A stretch of 64,000 bases of DNA from the NCBI RefSeq assembly GCF_000173915.1, contig NZ_ACDZ02000014.1:310001-374000 (forward strand). Direction: 5' to 3'. The notes below the pieces were generated by a model that was not told where the DNA came from, did no database searches, and saw only the letters and a list, made by a program, of their open reading frames with translations. The position numbers and the translations under genes are program-made. Numbering within the stretch: position 1 is the first letter of the stretch; every line of letters starts with the position of its first letter. Below, one piece after another: positions 36,477 through 44,037 of this stretch. The stretch comes from Gemella haemolysans ATCC 10379 (GTDB lineage: Bacteria > Bacillota > Bacilli > Staphylococcales > Gemellaceae).

Positions 36477-36750
36477 TAAAAAAGGATTTACTTTTATAGA
36501 ACTGATAGGATCTTTATTTATTTGTTCATTGCTATTTGTATTTTTAATACCGAATATGGTAAGGCAATATTCTAATCTTTACAAAACTGAAAAAGAATTA
36601 GAGATGAGAGAGATATTGTATGAAGAAATTTGTAGTCATTATAAGGATAAAAATTTCACTACAAAGAGAAAGAATTATTATATAAGTGTGAGTGGGAATT
36701 CAGCAAGAATTGAGGATGAAGAGACTGGTGAAAAGATCAGTTATAGCTAA
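36466..36750 (+). CDS. comGE: ComGE, minor competence pseudopilin
   Basis: 94 residues with a prepilin motif KGFTFIELIGSLFICSL at the start and a Lys/Glu-rich tail. Assigned by position between comGD and comGF and by size. Overlaps both neighbours in different frames. Confidence 0.8.
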   Translation: MKYNKKGFTFIELIGSLFICSLLFVFLIPNMVRQYSNLYKTEKELEMREILYEEICSHYKDKNFTTKRKNYYISVSGNSARIEDEETGEKISYS

Positions 36751-37327
36751 ATTTAAACAGGGATTCACCTTGCTGGAATTGACAGTATCTTTATTCTTAT
36801 TAGTAATCCTAACCTTACTACTTATGCTAATATTACAGACTACAATAAACACCTCGAAAAGATTTTTAGACTATTCAAATTATGAATATGCCTTGGCCCA
36901 CAGAAAAATACTACAGACATACAATAATAGTGCAAAAGTCACTCAAGAAAAACATTATATTATAATGAAAAGTAAAGATGATTCAGAAGATGTAAGGATA
37001 AATTTCAATGATAATCAAATCTACATGGACAAGTTTAAAAATTCTAATGACTTTGCTGGATATATTCTTCTACTAAAACATATCAAGGGATATACATTAT
37101 CTGTTGAGGATGAAACTATACATATACTAATCGTAGATAAAAATAATCATGAACGAGATATGTTTCTAAAGATAAAAGATGAAAAAACAGATAAAGAAAA
37201 AGCCCAAGAAGAGAAAGAGAAGAAAGAAAAAGAAGAGAAGGCAAAGAAAGATACAGAAAAACATCCTAAGGATAATGCAGAAATAGAAAAAATAAAACCA
37301 ATTACTAACAATGAGGAAGGAAGTTAG
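36692..37327 (+). CDS. comGF: ComGF, minor pseudopilin with charged C-terminal tail
   Basis: Up to 211 residues; prepilin motif QGFTLLELTVSLFLLVIL. Possible starts are ATG 36692, ATG 36716 or GTG 36728; the shorter ones give a leader of normal length. The body matches ComGF by position and pattern. The last 50 residues are almost only Lys, Glu, Asp and Asn (about 160-205), longer than I expect for the family. Overlaps comGE by 59 bases if the first ATG is used. Confidence 0.82.
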   Translation: MGIQQELRMKRLVKRSVIAKFKQGFTLLELTVSLFLLVILTLLLMLILQTTINTSKRFLDYSNYEYALAHRKILQTYNNSAKVTQEKHYIIMKSKDDSEDVRINFNDNQIYMDKFKNSNDFAGYILLLKHIKGYTLSVEDETIHILIVDKNNHERDMFLKIKDEKTDKEKAQEEKEKKEKEEKAKKDTEKHPKDNAEIEKIKPITNNEEGS

Positions 37328-37331
37328 TACG

Positions 37332-37523
37332 ATGAATATAATAAAAGAACATAAAAAAGCAAATGCGATAGTAGCATCCTTACTTGTAACTTTGTTAGTA
37401 ATAACGGTTATATTTAGTATTATGGGGATTTACATTAATAAAATGTATACAATAAAAAGCTTAAATGACTATTACGATAAACAAATAACACAGCAACTAA
37501 AAGAAAATAATAAATCTAAATAA
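37332..37523 (+). CDS. comGG: ComGG-like small membrane protein
   Basis: 63 residues from ATG 37332, preferred over 37311 because GAGGAAGGAAG ends 8 bases upstream. One transmembrane helix (about 13-36) and a polar tail. It lacks a clear prepilin cleavage motif. Called ComGG by position at the end of the operon; ComGG is poorly conserved. Confidence 0.65.
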   Translation: MNIIKEHKKANAIVASLLVTLLVITVIFSIMGIYINKMYTIKSLNDYYDKQITQQLKENNKSK

Positions 37524-37526
37524 TAG

Positions 37527-37585
37527 TTAGGTCCATTCTATTTTCCAAATTGGATTTTAGGATGGACTAAATTATTTGGAAAATA
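37527..37585 (+). other. Pseudoknot-type pairing downstream of comG
   Basis: GTCCATTCT (37531-37539) pairs with AGGATGGAC (37559-37567), and TATTTTCCAAAT (37539-37550) pairs with ATTTGGAAAATA (37574-37585). The two pairings cross, an H-type pseudoknot topology. It lies 4 bases after the comGG stop without a clean T run. Either stem alone could also be a weak terminator. Confidence 0.4.
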
Positions 37586-37639
37586 ACTTATAAATAAAAA
37601 AAGAAATTCGTATTGATGTCTTAAAAGATATATTAATTG

Positions 37640-37668
37640 TTGCTTTGTTTTATCAAATAGTTTAAAAT
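37640..37668 (+). promoter_or_regulatory. Promoter of the small gene before yihY
   Basis: TTGCTT (37640-37645), 17-bp spacer, TAAAAT (37663-37668). Confidence 0.55.
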
Positions 37669-37714
37669 AGTACTATATTGACAAAAATTGAAACTAAATT
37701 TAAAGGAGATATAA

Positions 37715-37966
37715 ATGGGTAAGAAATTATTATTGGGTCTAGTAGGTGCTGGAGCACTTGCAGCAGCTACTGTATTTCATAAAAAAGAAAATCTTAGTTC
37801 AGAAGAACGTGAAAAAGTAGAAGAAGCTAAAAAGTATTTAGAAGAACAAGGATATATTGTATCAGAAAAATCTAAGTTTCCTGTTGGGAGTTTAAACTTA
37901 TTCTCTGTTTCTTCATTACCGATGTACTATAAAGCAGCTAAAACAGTAGCTAAATATATATTATAG
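37715..37966 (+). CDS. Small uncharacterised protein, 83 aa
   Basis: Begins with an Ala/Gly-rich hydrophobic segment (GKKLLLGLVGAGALAAATV, residues 2-20) that may be a membrane anchor or uncleaved signal. A charged helix (about 25-47, EEREKVEEAKKYLEEQ) and a short conserved-looking C-terminus follow. AAAGGAGAT 6 bases before the ATG. Ends 2 bases before the YihY gene, so co-transcribed with it. I do not recognise the family. Confidence 0.75.
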   Translation: MGKKLLLGLVGAGALAAATVFHKKENLSSEEREKVEEAKKYLEEQGYIVSEKSKFPVGSLNLFSVSSLPMYYKAAKTVAKYIL

Positions 37967-37968
37967 TT

Positions 37969-38871
37969 ATGTTTATACCAGAAAAAAATTATTCATTTTA
38001 TGAAGATAATCCGAAAGGTAAATTAACTATTAAGAAATTTGTAAAAGAAATGTATTATCGTCTTATGTATGATGAAATATCATTACTTTCTGCAAATTTA
38101 AGTTATTATTTTATCTTATCTTTATTCCCAATGCTAATTGTAGCCTTGGCCTTGACGCCATATTTTAAAATTGATCAACAATTTTTATTAGAGAAGATTC
38201 AAAACTATGCACCAGGGGACCTTGGTAATTATCTTTTTGATATGATTTCAGAAGTCTTAAATAATAAGAATAACACGATTATCACAGTGGGGATTGTTTT
38301 CACACTTTGGTCAGCATCTAGTGGTATTTATGGAATAATTATAGCATTTAATAATGCATTTAGAGTACGTGATGGAAGAATATGGATTGTTACTAAAATA
38401 ATAAGCGTAATCTTAACAGCATTGTTCTTAGTAGGTATGTTTCTTGCATTGGCTTTAATCGTATTTGGAAAACAACTTACATACATCTTATTCCATAAAT
38501 TTAATCTGGATCAAGGATTCTATAACTTATGGTCTGTAATAAATTATACATTACCATTACTTTTTATATTCTTCGTCTTCGTGTTCCTATATACTATGGG
38601 GCCTAACTTGAAACTAAAAGCTATTAGTATACTACCAGGAGCGTTGTTTGCAACATTATCATGGACAATAGTCAGTAGATTATTTGGGTACTATATTGAT
38701 CATTTTTCAAGTTATATAAAAACTTATGGAACAATCGGAGCCTTTATGGCATTCATACTTTGGCTATATATTACAGGATATATATTAATTATCGGTGCGG
38801 AAATTAATGCGATTTTCCATAATTATAAAGTAGAACATAGAGTATTTGAAGAAACTCATACGACAGAATAG
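37969..38871 (+). CDS. YihY/BrkB family membrane protein
   Basis: 300 residues, about six transmembrane helices, with the family's SANLSYYFILSLFPML first helix, a WSASSGIYGII segment and the closing YITGYILIIGAEINAI. Often annotated as RNase BN or virulence factor BrkB, but no enzymatic activity is supported; probably a transporter or envelope protein. Start ATG 37969 lies 2 bases after the preceding stop. Confidence 0.88.
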   Translation: MFIPEKNYSFYEDNPKGKLTIKKFVKEMYYRLMYDEISLLSANLSYYFILSLFPMLIVALALTPYFKIDQQFLLEKIQNYAPGDLGNYLFDMISEVLNNKNNTIITVGIVFTLWSASSGIYGIIIAFNNAFRVRDGRIWIVTKIISVILTALFLVGMFLALALIVFGKQLTYILFHKFNLDQGFYNLWSVINYTLPLLFIFFVFVFLYTMGPNLKLKAISILPGALFATLSWTIVSRLFGYYIDHFSSYIKTYGTIGAFMAFILWLYITGYILIIGAEINAIFHNYKVEHRVFEETHTTE

Positions 38872-38936
38872 AAGATAATATTGAAACTGAATTTAGCTTA
38901 TAAGATCTTTACAATATTAAGTAGATCATATTTAAA

Positions 38937-38967
38937 AGCAAGCGCAAAAAATTGTGCTTGTTTTTTG
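38937..38967 (+). terminator. Terminator after the YihY gene
   Basis: CAAGCGCA (38939-38946) pairs with TGTGCTTG (38953-38960), then TTTTTTG. The following bases up to msrA hold a TATAAT (39058-39063) without a clear -35. Confidence 0.8.
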
Positions 38968-39111
38968 TTTTGCAGAATTTTGTATTAAATTATTTTGATT
39001 TTCTTACAGTTCAGTTGAAATATAGGCAGAATTATATAAAAAGAAAGTGTTTTATAGTATAATTGTAGATACTTAATTAAGAAGATTGATTAAAGATTGA
39101 GAGGTCATACT

Positions 39112-39600
39112 ATGGAAAAAGAAATTTATCTAGCAGGAGGATGTTTCTGGGGGGTTGAAGGTTACTTTGCACAACTTGATGGAGTAATTACTACAAAAGT
39201 TGGTTACAGCAATGGACAAACAGCAGAAACTACTTATCAACAAATTAAAACAACAGACCATGCTGAGGTTATTTATTTAAAATATGATAATTCAGTACTA
39301 CCATTAAATGATGTATTACGTCACTATTTCAGAATTATTGATCCAGTAAGCATCAATAAACAAGGTGGAGATAGAGGACGTCAATATAGAACAGGAATTT
39401 ACTATGTAGACGAAGAAACAAGAGAAGAAGTAGTTAACTTTATAGAAGAACTTCAAAAAAATTATACCAAGAAAATTGCTGTAGAAGTAGAAGCGGTAAA
39501 TAACTATATCGACGCAGAAGAATATCATCAAAAATACCTTGAGAAGAACCCTACAGGATATTGCCATGTAGATTTAAGTTTAGCGAAAAAAAGCTTGTAA
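39112..39600 (+). CDS. msrA: Peptide methionine-S-sulfoxide reductase MsrA
   Basis: Repairs oxidised methionine (S epimer). 162 residues; catalytic motif GGCFWG with Cys11, and YHQKYL and GYCHVD further on. Start ATG 39112 preferred because GAGAGG lies 7 bases upstream; a TTG at 39097 is in frame. MsrB is not fused or adjacent. The conserved resolving region near the C-terminus has one Cys (GYCHVD). Confidence 0.94.
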   Translation: MEKEIYLAGGCFWGVEGYFAQLDGVITTKVGYSNGQTAETTYQQIKTTDHAEVIYLKYDNSVLPLNDVLRHYFRIIDPVSINKQGGDRGRQYRTGIYYVDEETREEVVNFIEELQKNYTKKIAVEVEAVNNYIDAEEYHQKYLEKNPTGYCHVDLSLAKKSL

Positions 39601-39614
39601 TTTTCAAAATAAGT

Positions 39615-39643
39615 TTGAAATAATTACTAAAAAAAGGTAAAAT
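39615..39643 (+). promoter_or_regulatory. Promoter of ppaC
   Basis: TTGAAA (39615-39620), 17-bp spacer, TAAAAT (39638-39643). AAGGAG is 6 bases before the ppaC ATG. Confidence 0.65.
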
Positions 39644-39678
39644 ATAAGTAAGTATAAATAAAAACAAGGAGTTAGAAA

Positions 39679-40605
39679 ATGACAAACATTTTAATTTTCG
39701 GACACAAAAATCCAGATACTGATACAATTTGTTCAAGTATCGTTTATAACAATTTAAAAAGATTACAAGGAATGGATACTGAAGCTGTAAGACTTGGTGA
39801 AATTAACGATGAAACAAAATACGCTTTAGAATACTTTAACGTACGTTTACCACGTTTAGTAGAGGAAGTAGCAGAAGGACAACACGTTATCTTAGTTGAC
39901 CACAATGAATTTCAACAATCAGCTAATGGAATCGAAAAAGCTGTTGTTCGTGAAGTAATCGATCACCACCGTATCGCAAACTTTGAAACAGCTGCACCAT
40001 TATATTACCGTGCTGAGCCATTAGGATGTACAGCTACAATCTTAAAAAAAATCTATGAAGAGCAAAATGTTAACATCGACAAACAAATGGCAGGATTAAT
40101 GTTATCAGCTATTATCTCTGATTCATTATTATTCAAATCTCCAACATGTACTTTACAAGATAAAGTTGCAGCTGAAGAATTAGCAAAAATTGCAGAAGTA
40201 GATGCACAAGAGTATGGTCTTGCTATGCTTAAAGCTGGTGCATCAACAACTGATAAAACAGCAGAAACTCTAATTTCTCTTGATGCTAAAGAATTCGTTT
40301 TAGGAGCAGATAAACTTGTAGTTGCACAAATTAACACAGTTGATGCTAACGAAGTAGCCGACAGAAAAGAAGAATTAGAAGCGGCAATCAAAGCAGAATT
40401 ATCTTCAAAAGGATTAGCAGCATATGTATTTGTAATCACTAATATCTTAACTTCAGATTCAGAAGTACTAGTATTAGGTGAAAAACAAGATAAAGTTGCA
40501 GCGGCATTTGGAAAAACTCTAGAAAATGACTTTATGACACTTGAAGGTGTTGTATCACGTAAAAAACAAGTAGTTCCTCAAATTACTGAAGAGTTTTCAA
40601 AATAA
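39679..40605 (+). CDS. ppaC: Manganese-dependent inorganic pyrophosphatase PpaC
   Basis: Family II (DHH) pyrophosphatase, 308 residues. Metal ligands are visible in [10 protein letters not shown] (His8, Asp12, Asp14), VDHNE and IDHHR; the C-terminal DHHA2 domain ends with [10 protein letters not shown]. Codon use is the most optimised in the window, as expected for an abundant protein. Single gene with its own promoter. Confidence 0.96.
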   Translation: MTNILIFGHKNPDTDTICSSIVYNNLKRLQGMDTEAVRLGEINDETKYALEYFNVRLPRLVEEVAEGQHVILVDHNEFQQSANGIEKAVVREVIDHHRIANFETAAPLYYRAEPLGCTATILKKIYEEQNVNIDKQMAGLMLSAIISDSLLFKSPTCTLQDKVAAEELAKIAEVDAQEYGLAMLKAGASTTDKTAETLISLDAKEFVLGADKLVVAQINTVDANEVADRKEELEAAIKAELSSKGLAAYVFVITNILTSDSEVLVLGEKQDKVAAAFGKTLENDFMTLEGVVSRKKQVVPQITEEFSK

Positions 40606-40673
40606 TTTTTAAAAAATAAACTTTAAAAAGAGACTAATCCAAAAGTTCTCAACTTTAAAAGTTTATATAAAAA

Positions 40674-40796
40674 CGCATAGTCGTAGTGGTTTATTAATAT
40701 CTAAATTTCTATTATAAAAACTTTTAGAGATCTAATAAACTATGCGGGGGTGACTCGACAAAATCGATTTCTCCGAAATCACGATTTTTGAGTCAC
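40674..40796. repeat. Composite palindrome and GTGACTC hairpin, copy C
   Basis: A large imperfect hairpin (CGCATAG 40674-40680 with CTATGCG 40740-40746; inner GTTTATT/AATAAAC) is followed directly by the GTGACTC hairpin (40750-40796), nearly identical to copies A and B. The same order, palindrome then GTGACTC hairpin, occurs at both DUF1697 copies. It may terminate ppaC transcription or be a non-autonomous mobile repeat. Confidence 0.65.
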
Positions 40797-40838
40797 TCCT
40801 TTTCTAATTTATATAAAATAGCAATCGAAAGGAAATAT

Positions 40839-41231
40839 ATGGATACATTTAAAGCAATATATTTGCCCTTTTTGAAGAAGATTATTGTAAACACGTTAGT
40901 TGTAATAGCATTTGCAGGTTTAACACAAGGAAAGCTAAAAATTGATCATCCAATATATGGTTTCCTTGGAGCTTTACTGATTACAATATTATTCACATTA
41001 GTTAGACCACTATTGATAGTTACTGTAATAATAACAATATTTAGTTTAGGACTATTTTCATTATTAGTAAGGACTATATTAGTTTATTCAGTTTCTTATA
41101 TATTGGCACCACATTTTGAGATAGTATCGTTTTGGACAGCAATAGGTTTAGTAATTGCGATTAAAATTTTTAATTTTATATTTAAAACTGAACAAAGAAC
41201 GATAATAATAAAAACATTTAAAAAGAAATAA
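40839..41231 (+). CDS. Small four-helix membrane protein, YvlD/phage-holin-like
   Basis: 130 residues with four hydrophobic segments (about 14-32, 42-60, 63-85, 95-115). It resembles the mycobacteriophage holin/YvlD-type families of Bacillus, often neighbours of hprK. Start ATG 40839 is set by GAAAGGAAA just upstream; an earlier in-frame start would lie in the repeat. Likely co-transcribed with hprK, 15 bases downstream. Confidence 0.7.
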   Translation: MDTFKAIYLPFLKKIIVNTLVVIAFAGLTQGKLKIDHPIYGFLGALLITILFTLVRPLLIVTVIITIFSLGLFSLLVRTILVYSVSYILAPHFEIVSFWTAIGLVIAIKIFNFIFKTEQRTIIIKTFKKK

Positions 41232-41246
41232 AAAAGGAAAAAAATT

Positions 41247-42191
41247 ATGCCAAAAATTACAACAAGAGAGCTTGCTGAAAAATTGAATCTAGAAGTAATA
41301 AGTGGTGAAAAAGGATTAGATAGAGAAATCACAACAGACGAGTTATCTCGTCCAGCATTACAACTTGCAGGGTATTTTTCTCACTATTCACCAGTTTGAA
41401 TTCAAATTCTTGGGACAAGCGAATTATCATTCTTTAAATTAATTCCGGATGTTGAGAAAAAATCAAGAATGCGCATGTTATGTACGCGTGTAACTCCATG
41501 TATTATAATATCTAGAGAATTAGAAGTTCCAGAGGAATTAATAGATGCAGCTAATAAATACGATACACCAGTATTAAGATGTAGACAAGATACTACGAAA
41601 TTGATGGGGAATATTTCCAATCACCTTAGAAGAGTATTTGCACCTACAACTTCAGTTCATGGAGTATTTATTGAAGTTTACGGTATTGGAGTCCTATTAA
41701 CAGGAGAAAGTGGAATTGGTAAGAGTGAAATAGCGTTAGAACTTATAAAACGTGGGCACCGTTTAGTAGCTGATGATAGAGTAGATATTAGAGAAATAGA
41801 AAAAGGATTCTTAATCGGAAGTTGCGAATCTACTTTAATCAAGCATTTATTAGAGATTCGTGGATTAGGAATTATTAATGTAATGACATTATTTGGTACA
41901 GGGGCAGTACGTAGTGATAAGAGATTACAGTTAAATATTCACTTAGAAACATGGAATGATCAAAAACAATACGATAGAATTGGTTTAGGTGATGAAAGTA
42001 AAGAAATTCTAAATTCAAAAATTGAGAAGAAAACAATTCCAGTAAGACCTGGACGAAATGTTGCAATCATTATAGAATCTGCTGCTATGAACTATAGATT
42101 AAATCGAATGGGAATTAACACAGCTAAAGATTTTACATCACGATTAGCAGAAGAAATAAAAAGAAATAATATGAATAATGGGGTGGAATAA
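41247..42191 (+). pseudogene. hprK: HPr kinase/phosphorylase with in-frame TGA at codon 51
   Basis: Bifunctional kinase/phosphorylase of HPr Ser46, the sensor of CcpA catabolite control. ATG 41247 follows AAAAAGGAAA. The N-domain reads to YFSHYSPV, then TGA (41397-41399), then [14 protein letters not shown]. The rest is intact: P-loop GESGIGKS (153-160), [11 protein letters not shown] signature, RPGRNVA. In homologues the TGA position is Arg (..DRIQILG..), so CGA to TGA is likely. Reinitiation at ATG 41469/41475 would give a catalytic-domain protein of about 240 residues. Followed by lgt, trxB as in other Firmicutes. Confidence 0.88.
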
Positions 42192-42192
42192 T

Positions 42193-42996
42193 ATGATATT
42201 AGGTTACTTAGATCCAATCGCCTTTCACTTATTTACAAAACCAGTATATTGGTACGGAATTATTATAGCGACTACTGTATTTTTTGCATACTACCTTGCT
42301 GATAAAGAAGCTACAAAAAGAGGGTTAAAAAAAGATACAATGTTAGATCTATTGCTAATAGCTTTACCTATAGCGTTTATCTTTGCTCGTGCGTACTACG
42401 TAATATTCAGATGGGAATTTTACAAAGGCGATTTTGCTAGTATGATAGCCATTTGGGATGGTGGAATAGCAATATACGGTGGTTTAATTGGTGGATTTGT
42501 AGTGTTATACTTTTTTGCAAGAAGAAGAGGGATAAAAATTATCAAGCTATTAGATATAATAGCGCCAAGTTTACTAGTGGGACAAATGCTAGGGCGTTGG
42601 GGGAACTTTTTCAACCATGAAGCATACGGTGAAGCAGTTAGTCAACAATATCTGCAAGATAGATTTATTCCAAACTTTATTATAGAAAATATGTATATTG
42701 ATGGAGCTTACCGTCAACCAACATTCCTATATGAAAGTTTATGGTGTTTTATTGCACTTGTAATACTTCTATTAATAAGAAATAAACTAGCACAAAGTGA
42801 AGTCTTTGCTGCATACTTAATCTTATATGGAGTAGAGAGATTCATCGTTGAAGGAATGAGAACAGATTCACTATATCTAGGAAGCTTGAGAGTTTCTCAA
42901 GTCCTTTCATTAGTATTTGTGATAGGAAGTTTGATATACTTAATAGTGCTTAATACAAAATATAAAGATAAGAAGATTTTGTATAGAGAATCATAA
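42193..42996 (+). CDS. lgt: Prolipoprotein diacylglyceryl transferase Lgt
   Basis: Transfers diacylglycerol to the lipobox Cys of prelipoproteins in the membrane. 267 residues, seven transmembrane segments. The signature region GRWGNFFNHEAYG and HxF-like PVYWYG start are present, with the conserved Arg in RQPTFLYES. Start ATG 42193 placed after GGGGTGG; the upstream in-frame ATG lies inside hprK. One base after the hprK stop. Confidence 0.95.
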   Translation: MILGYLDPIAFHLFTKPVYWYGIIIATTVFFAYYLADKEATKRGLKKDTMLDLLLIALPIAFIFARAYYVIFRWEFYKGDFASMIAIWDGGIAIYGGLIGGFVVLYFFARRRGIKIIKLLDIIAPSLLVGQMLGRWGNFFNHEAYGEAVSQQYLQDRFIPNFIIENMYIDGAYRQPTFLYESLWCFIALVILLLIRNKLAQSEVFAAYLILYGVERFIVEGMRTDSLYLGSLRVSQVLSLVFVIGSLIYLIVLNTKYKDKKILYRES

Positions 42997-43013
42997 TAAA
43001 GAAGGTGGAAAAT

Positions 43014-43937
43014 ATGTCAGAAAAAATTTATGACCTAATTATTGTAGGAGCAGGACCTGCAGGGATGACTGCTTCAATCTATGCATCACGTGCGAATATG
43101 TCAGTATTGATGCTAGAAAGAAAATATCCAGGAGGTCAAATGTTATCAACTGAAGAAATTGAGAACTATACTGGATATGAAATGATTACAGGACCTGAAC
43201 TATCAGAAAAAATGTTTGAACACTCTAAAAAATTCGGTACAGAATTTGGTTTTGGAAACATAACAGAAGTTGGAGTTAGAGACGGACTTAAATATGTAGT
43301 TGCAGGTGAAAAAGAATACGTAGCGAAATCAATCATAATTGCAACAGGATCAGAACATAAAAACCTTGATGTTCCTGGGGAAGAACAATTTTCAGGAAAA
43401 GGTGTAAGTTATTGTGCAGTTTGTGATGGTGCATTCTTTAGAAATAAAGAAGTAGTAGTTATCGGTGGAGGAGATTCAGCTGTAGAAGAAGCTTTATACT
43501 TATCTAACCTAGCTGCTAAAGTAACTATCGTTCACAGACGTGATGAACTACGCGCACAAAAAATTCTACAAGATAGAGCATTCGCTAAAGAAAATATCGA
43601 ATTCGTTTGGGATAGTGTTGCCTACGAAATTAAAGGTGAAAGAAAAGTTTCTTCAATTGAAATAAGAAATGTAAAAACTGGTGAAGAAAGTTCTATTAAA
43701 GCTGATGGAGTATTCATCTATGTTGGTATGTTACCACAAACTCAAGATTTCAGAGATTTAGGAATTACTAATGAAGCTGGATATATCCCAACTAATGAAA
43801 AATTAGAAACATCAGTACCTGGTATTTTTGCAGCTGGAGATGTACGTGAAAAAGAAATCCGTCAAGTAATCACAGCAGCATCTGATGGAGCTATAGCAGC
43901 ACAAAGTGCTTATAGCTTTGTAGAAGGTTTAGAATAA
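43014..43937 (+). CDS. trxB: Thioredoxin reductase TrxB
   Basis: NADPH-dependent FAD enzyme that reduces thioredoxin. 307 residues: FAD motif GAGPAGM (12-18), redox pair Cys134-Ala-Val-Cys137 (YCAVCDGAFF), NADPH motif GGGDSA and C-terminal GDVREKEIRQ. ATG 43014 chosen after AAGGTGGA; the GTG at 43005 is too close to it. Last gene of the hprK-lgt-trxB cluster. Confidence 0.95.
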   Translation: MSEKIYDLIIVGAGPAGMTASIYASRANMSVLMLERKYPGGQMLSTEEIENYTGYEMITGPELSEKMFEHSKKFGTEFGFGNITEVGVRDGLKYVVAGEKEYVAKSIIIATGSEHKNLDVPGEEQFSGKGVSYCAVCDGAFFRNKEVVVIGGGDSAVEEALYLSNLAAKVTIVHRRDELRAQKILQDRAFAKENIEFVWDSVAYEIKGERKVSSIEIRNVKTGEESSIKADGVFIYVGMLPQTQDFRDLGITNEAGYIPTNEKLETSVPGIFAAGDVREKEIRQVITAASDGAIAAQSAYSFVEGLE

Positions 43938-43954
43938 TAATTATTATAATAAGA

Positions 43955-43984
43955 AAGAGAGGTTAATTAAAACCTCTTTTTTTA
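43955..43984 (+). terminator. Terminator of trxB
   Basis: AGAGGTT (43958-43964) pairs with AACCTCT (43971-43977), 6-nt loop, extended by A/T pairs, followed by a T run. Confidence 0.9.
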
Positions 43985-43990
43985 TAAAAT

Positions 43991-44023
43991 AGAACTGTGA
44001 ATTTAATTAAAATCCACAGTTCT
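43991..44023 (-). terminator. Terminator of the minus-strand gene at 44038
   Basis: AGAACTGTG (43991-43999) pairs with CACAGTTCT (44015-44023); on the minus strand it is followed by ATTTTAT. Together with the trxB terminator it insulates two convergent units. Confidence 0.75.
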
Positions 44024-44037
44024 AATTTTATTTAATT

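Noticed and set aside
36036..36750. Overlapping comGC-GF frames as frameshift damage
   Set aside because: Each frame begins with its own prepilin motif; such overlaps are normal in comG operons.
41397..41399. Reassignment of TGA to tryptophan
   Set aside because: The hprK TGA replaces Arg, not Trp, and TGG is used normally for Trp throughout. Only one internal TGA was found in core genes.
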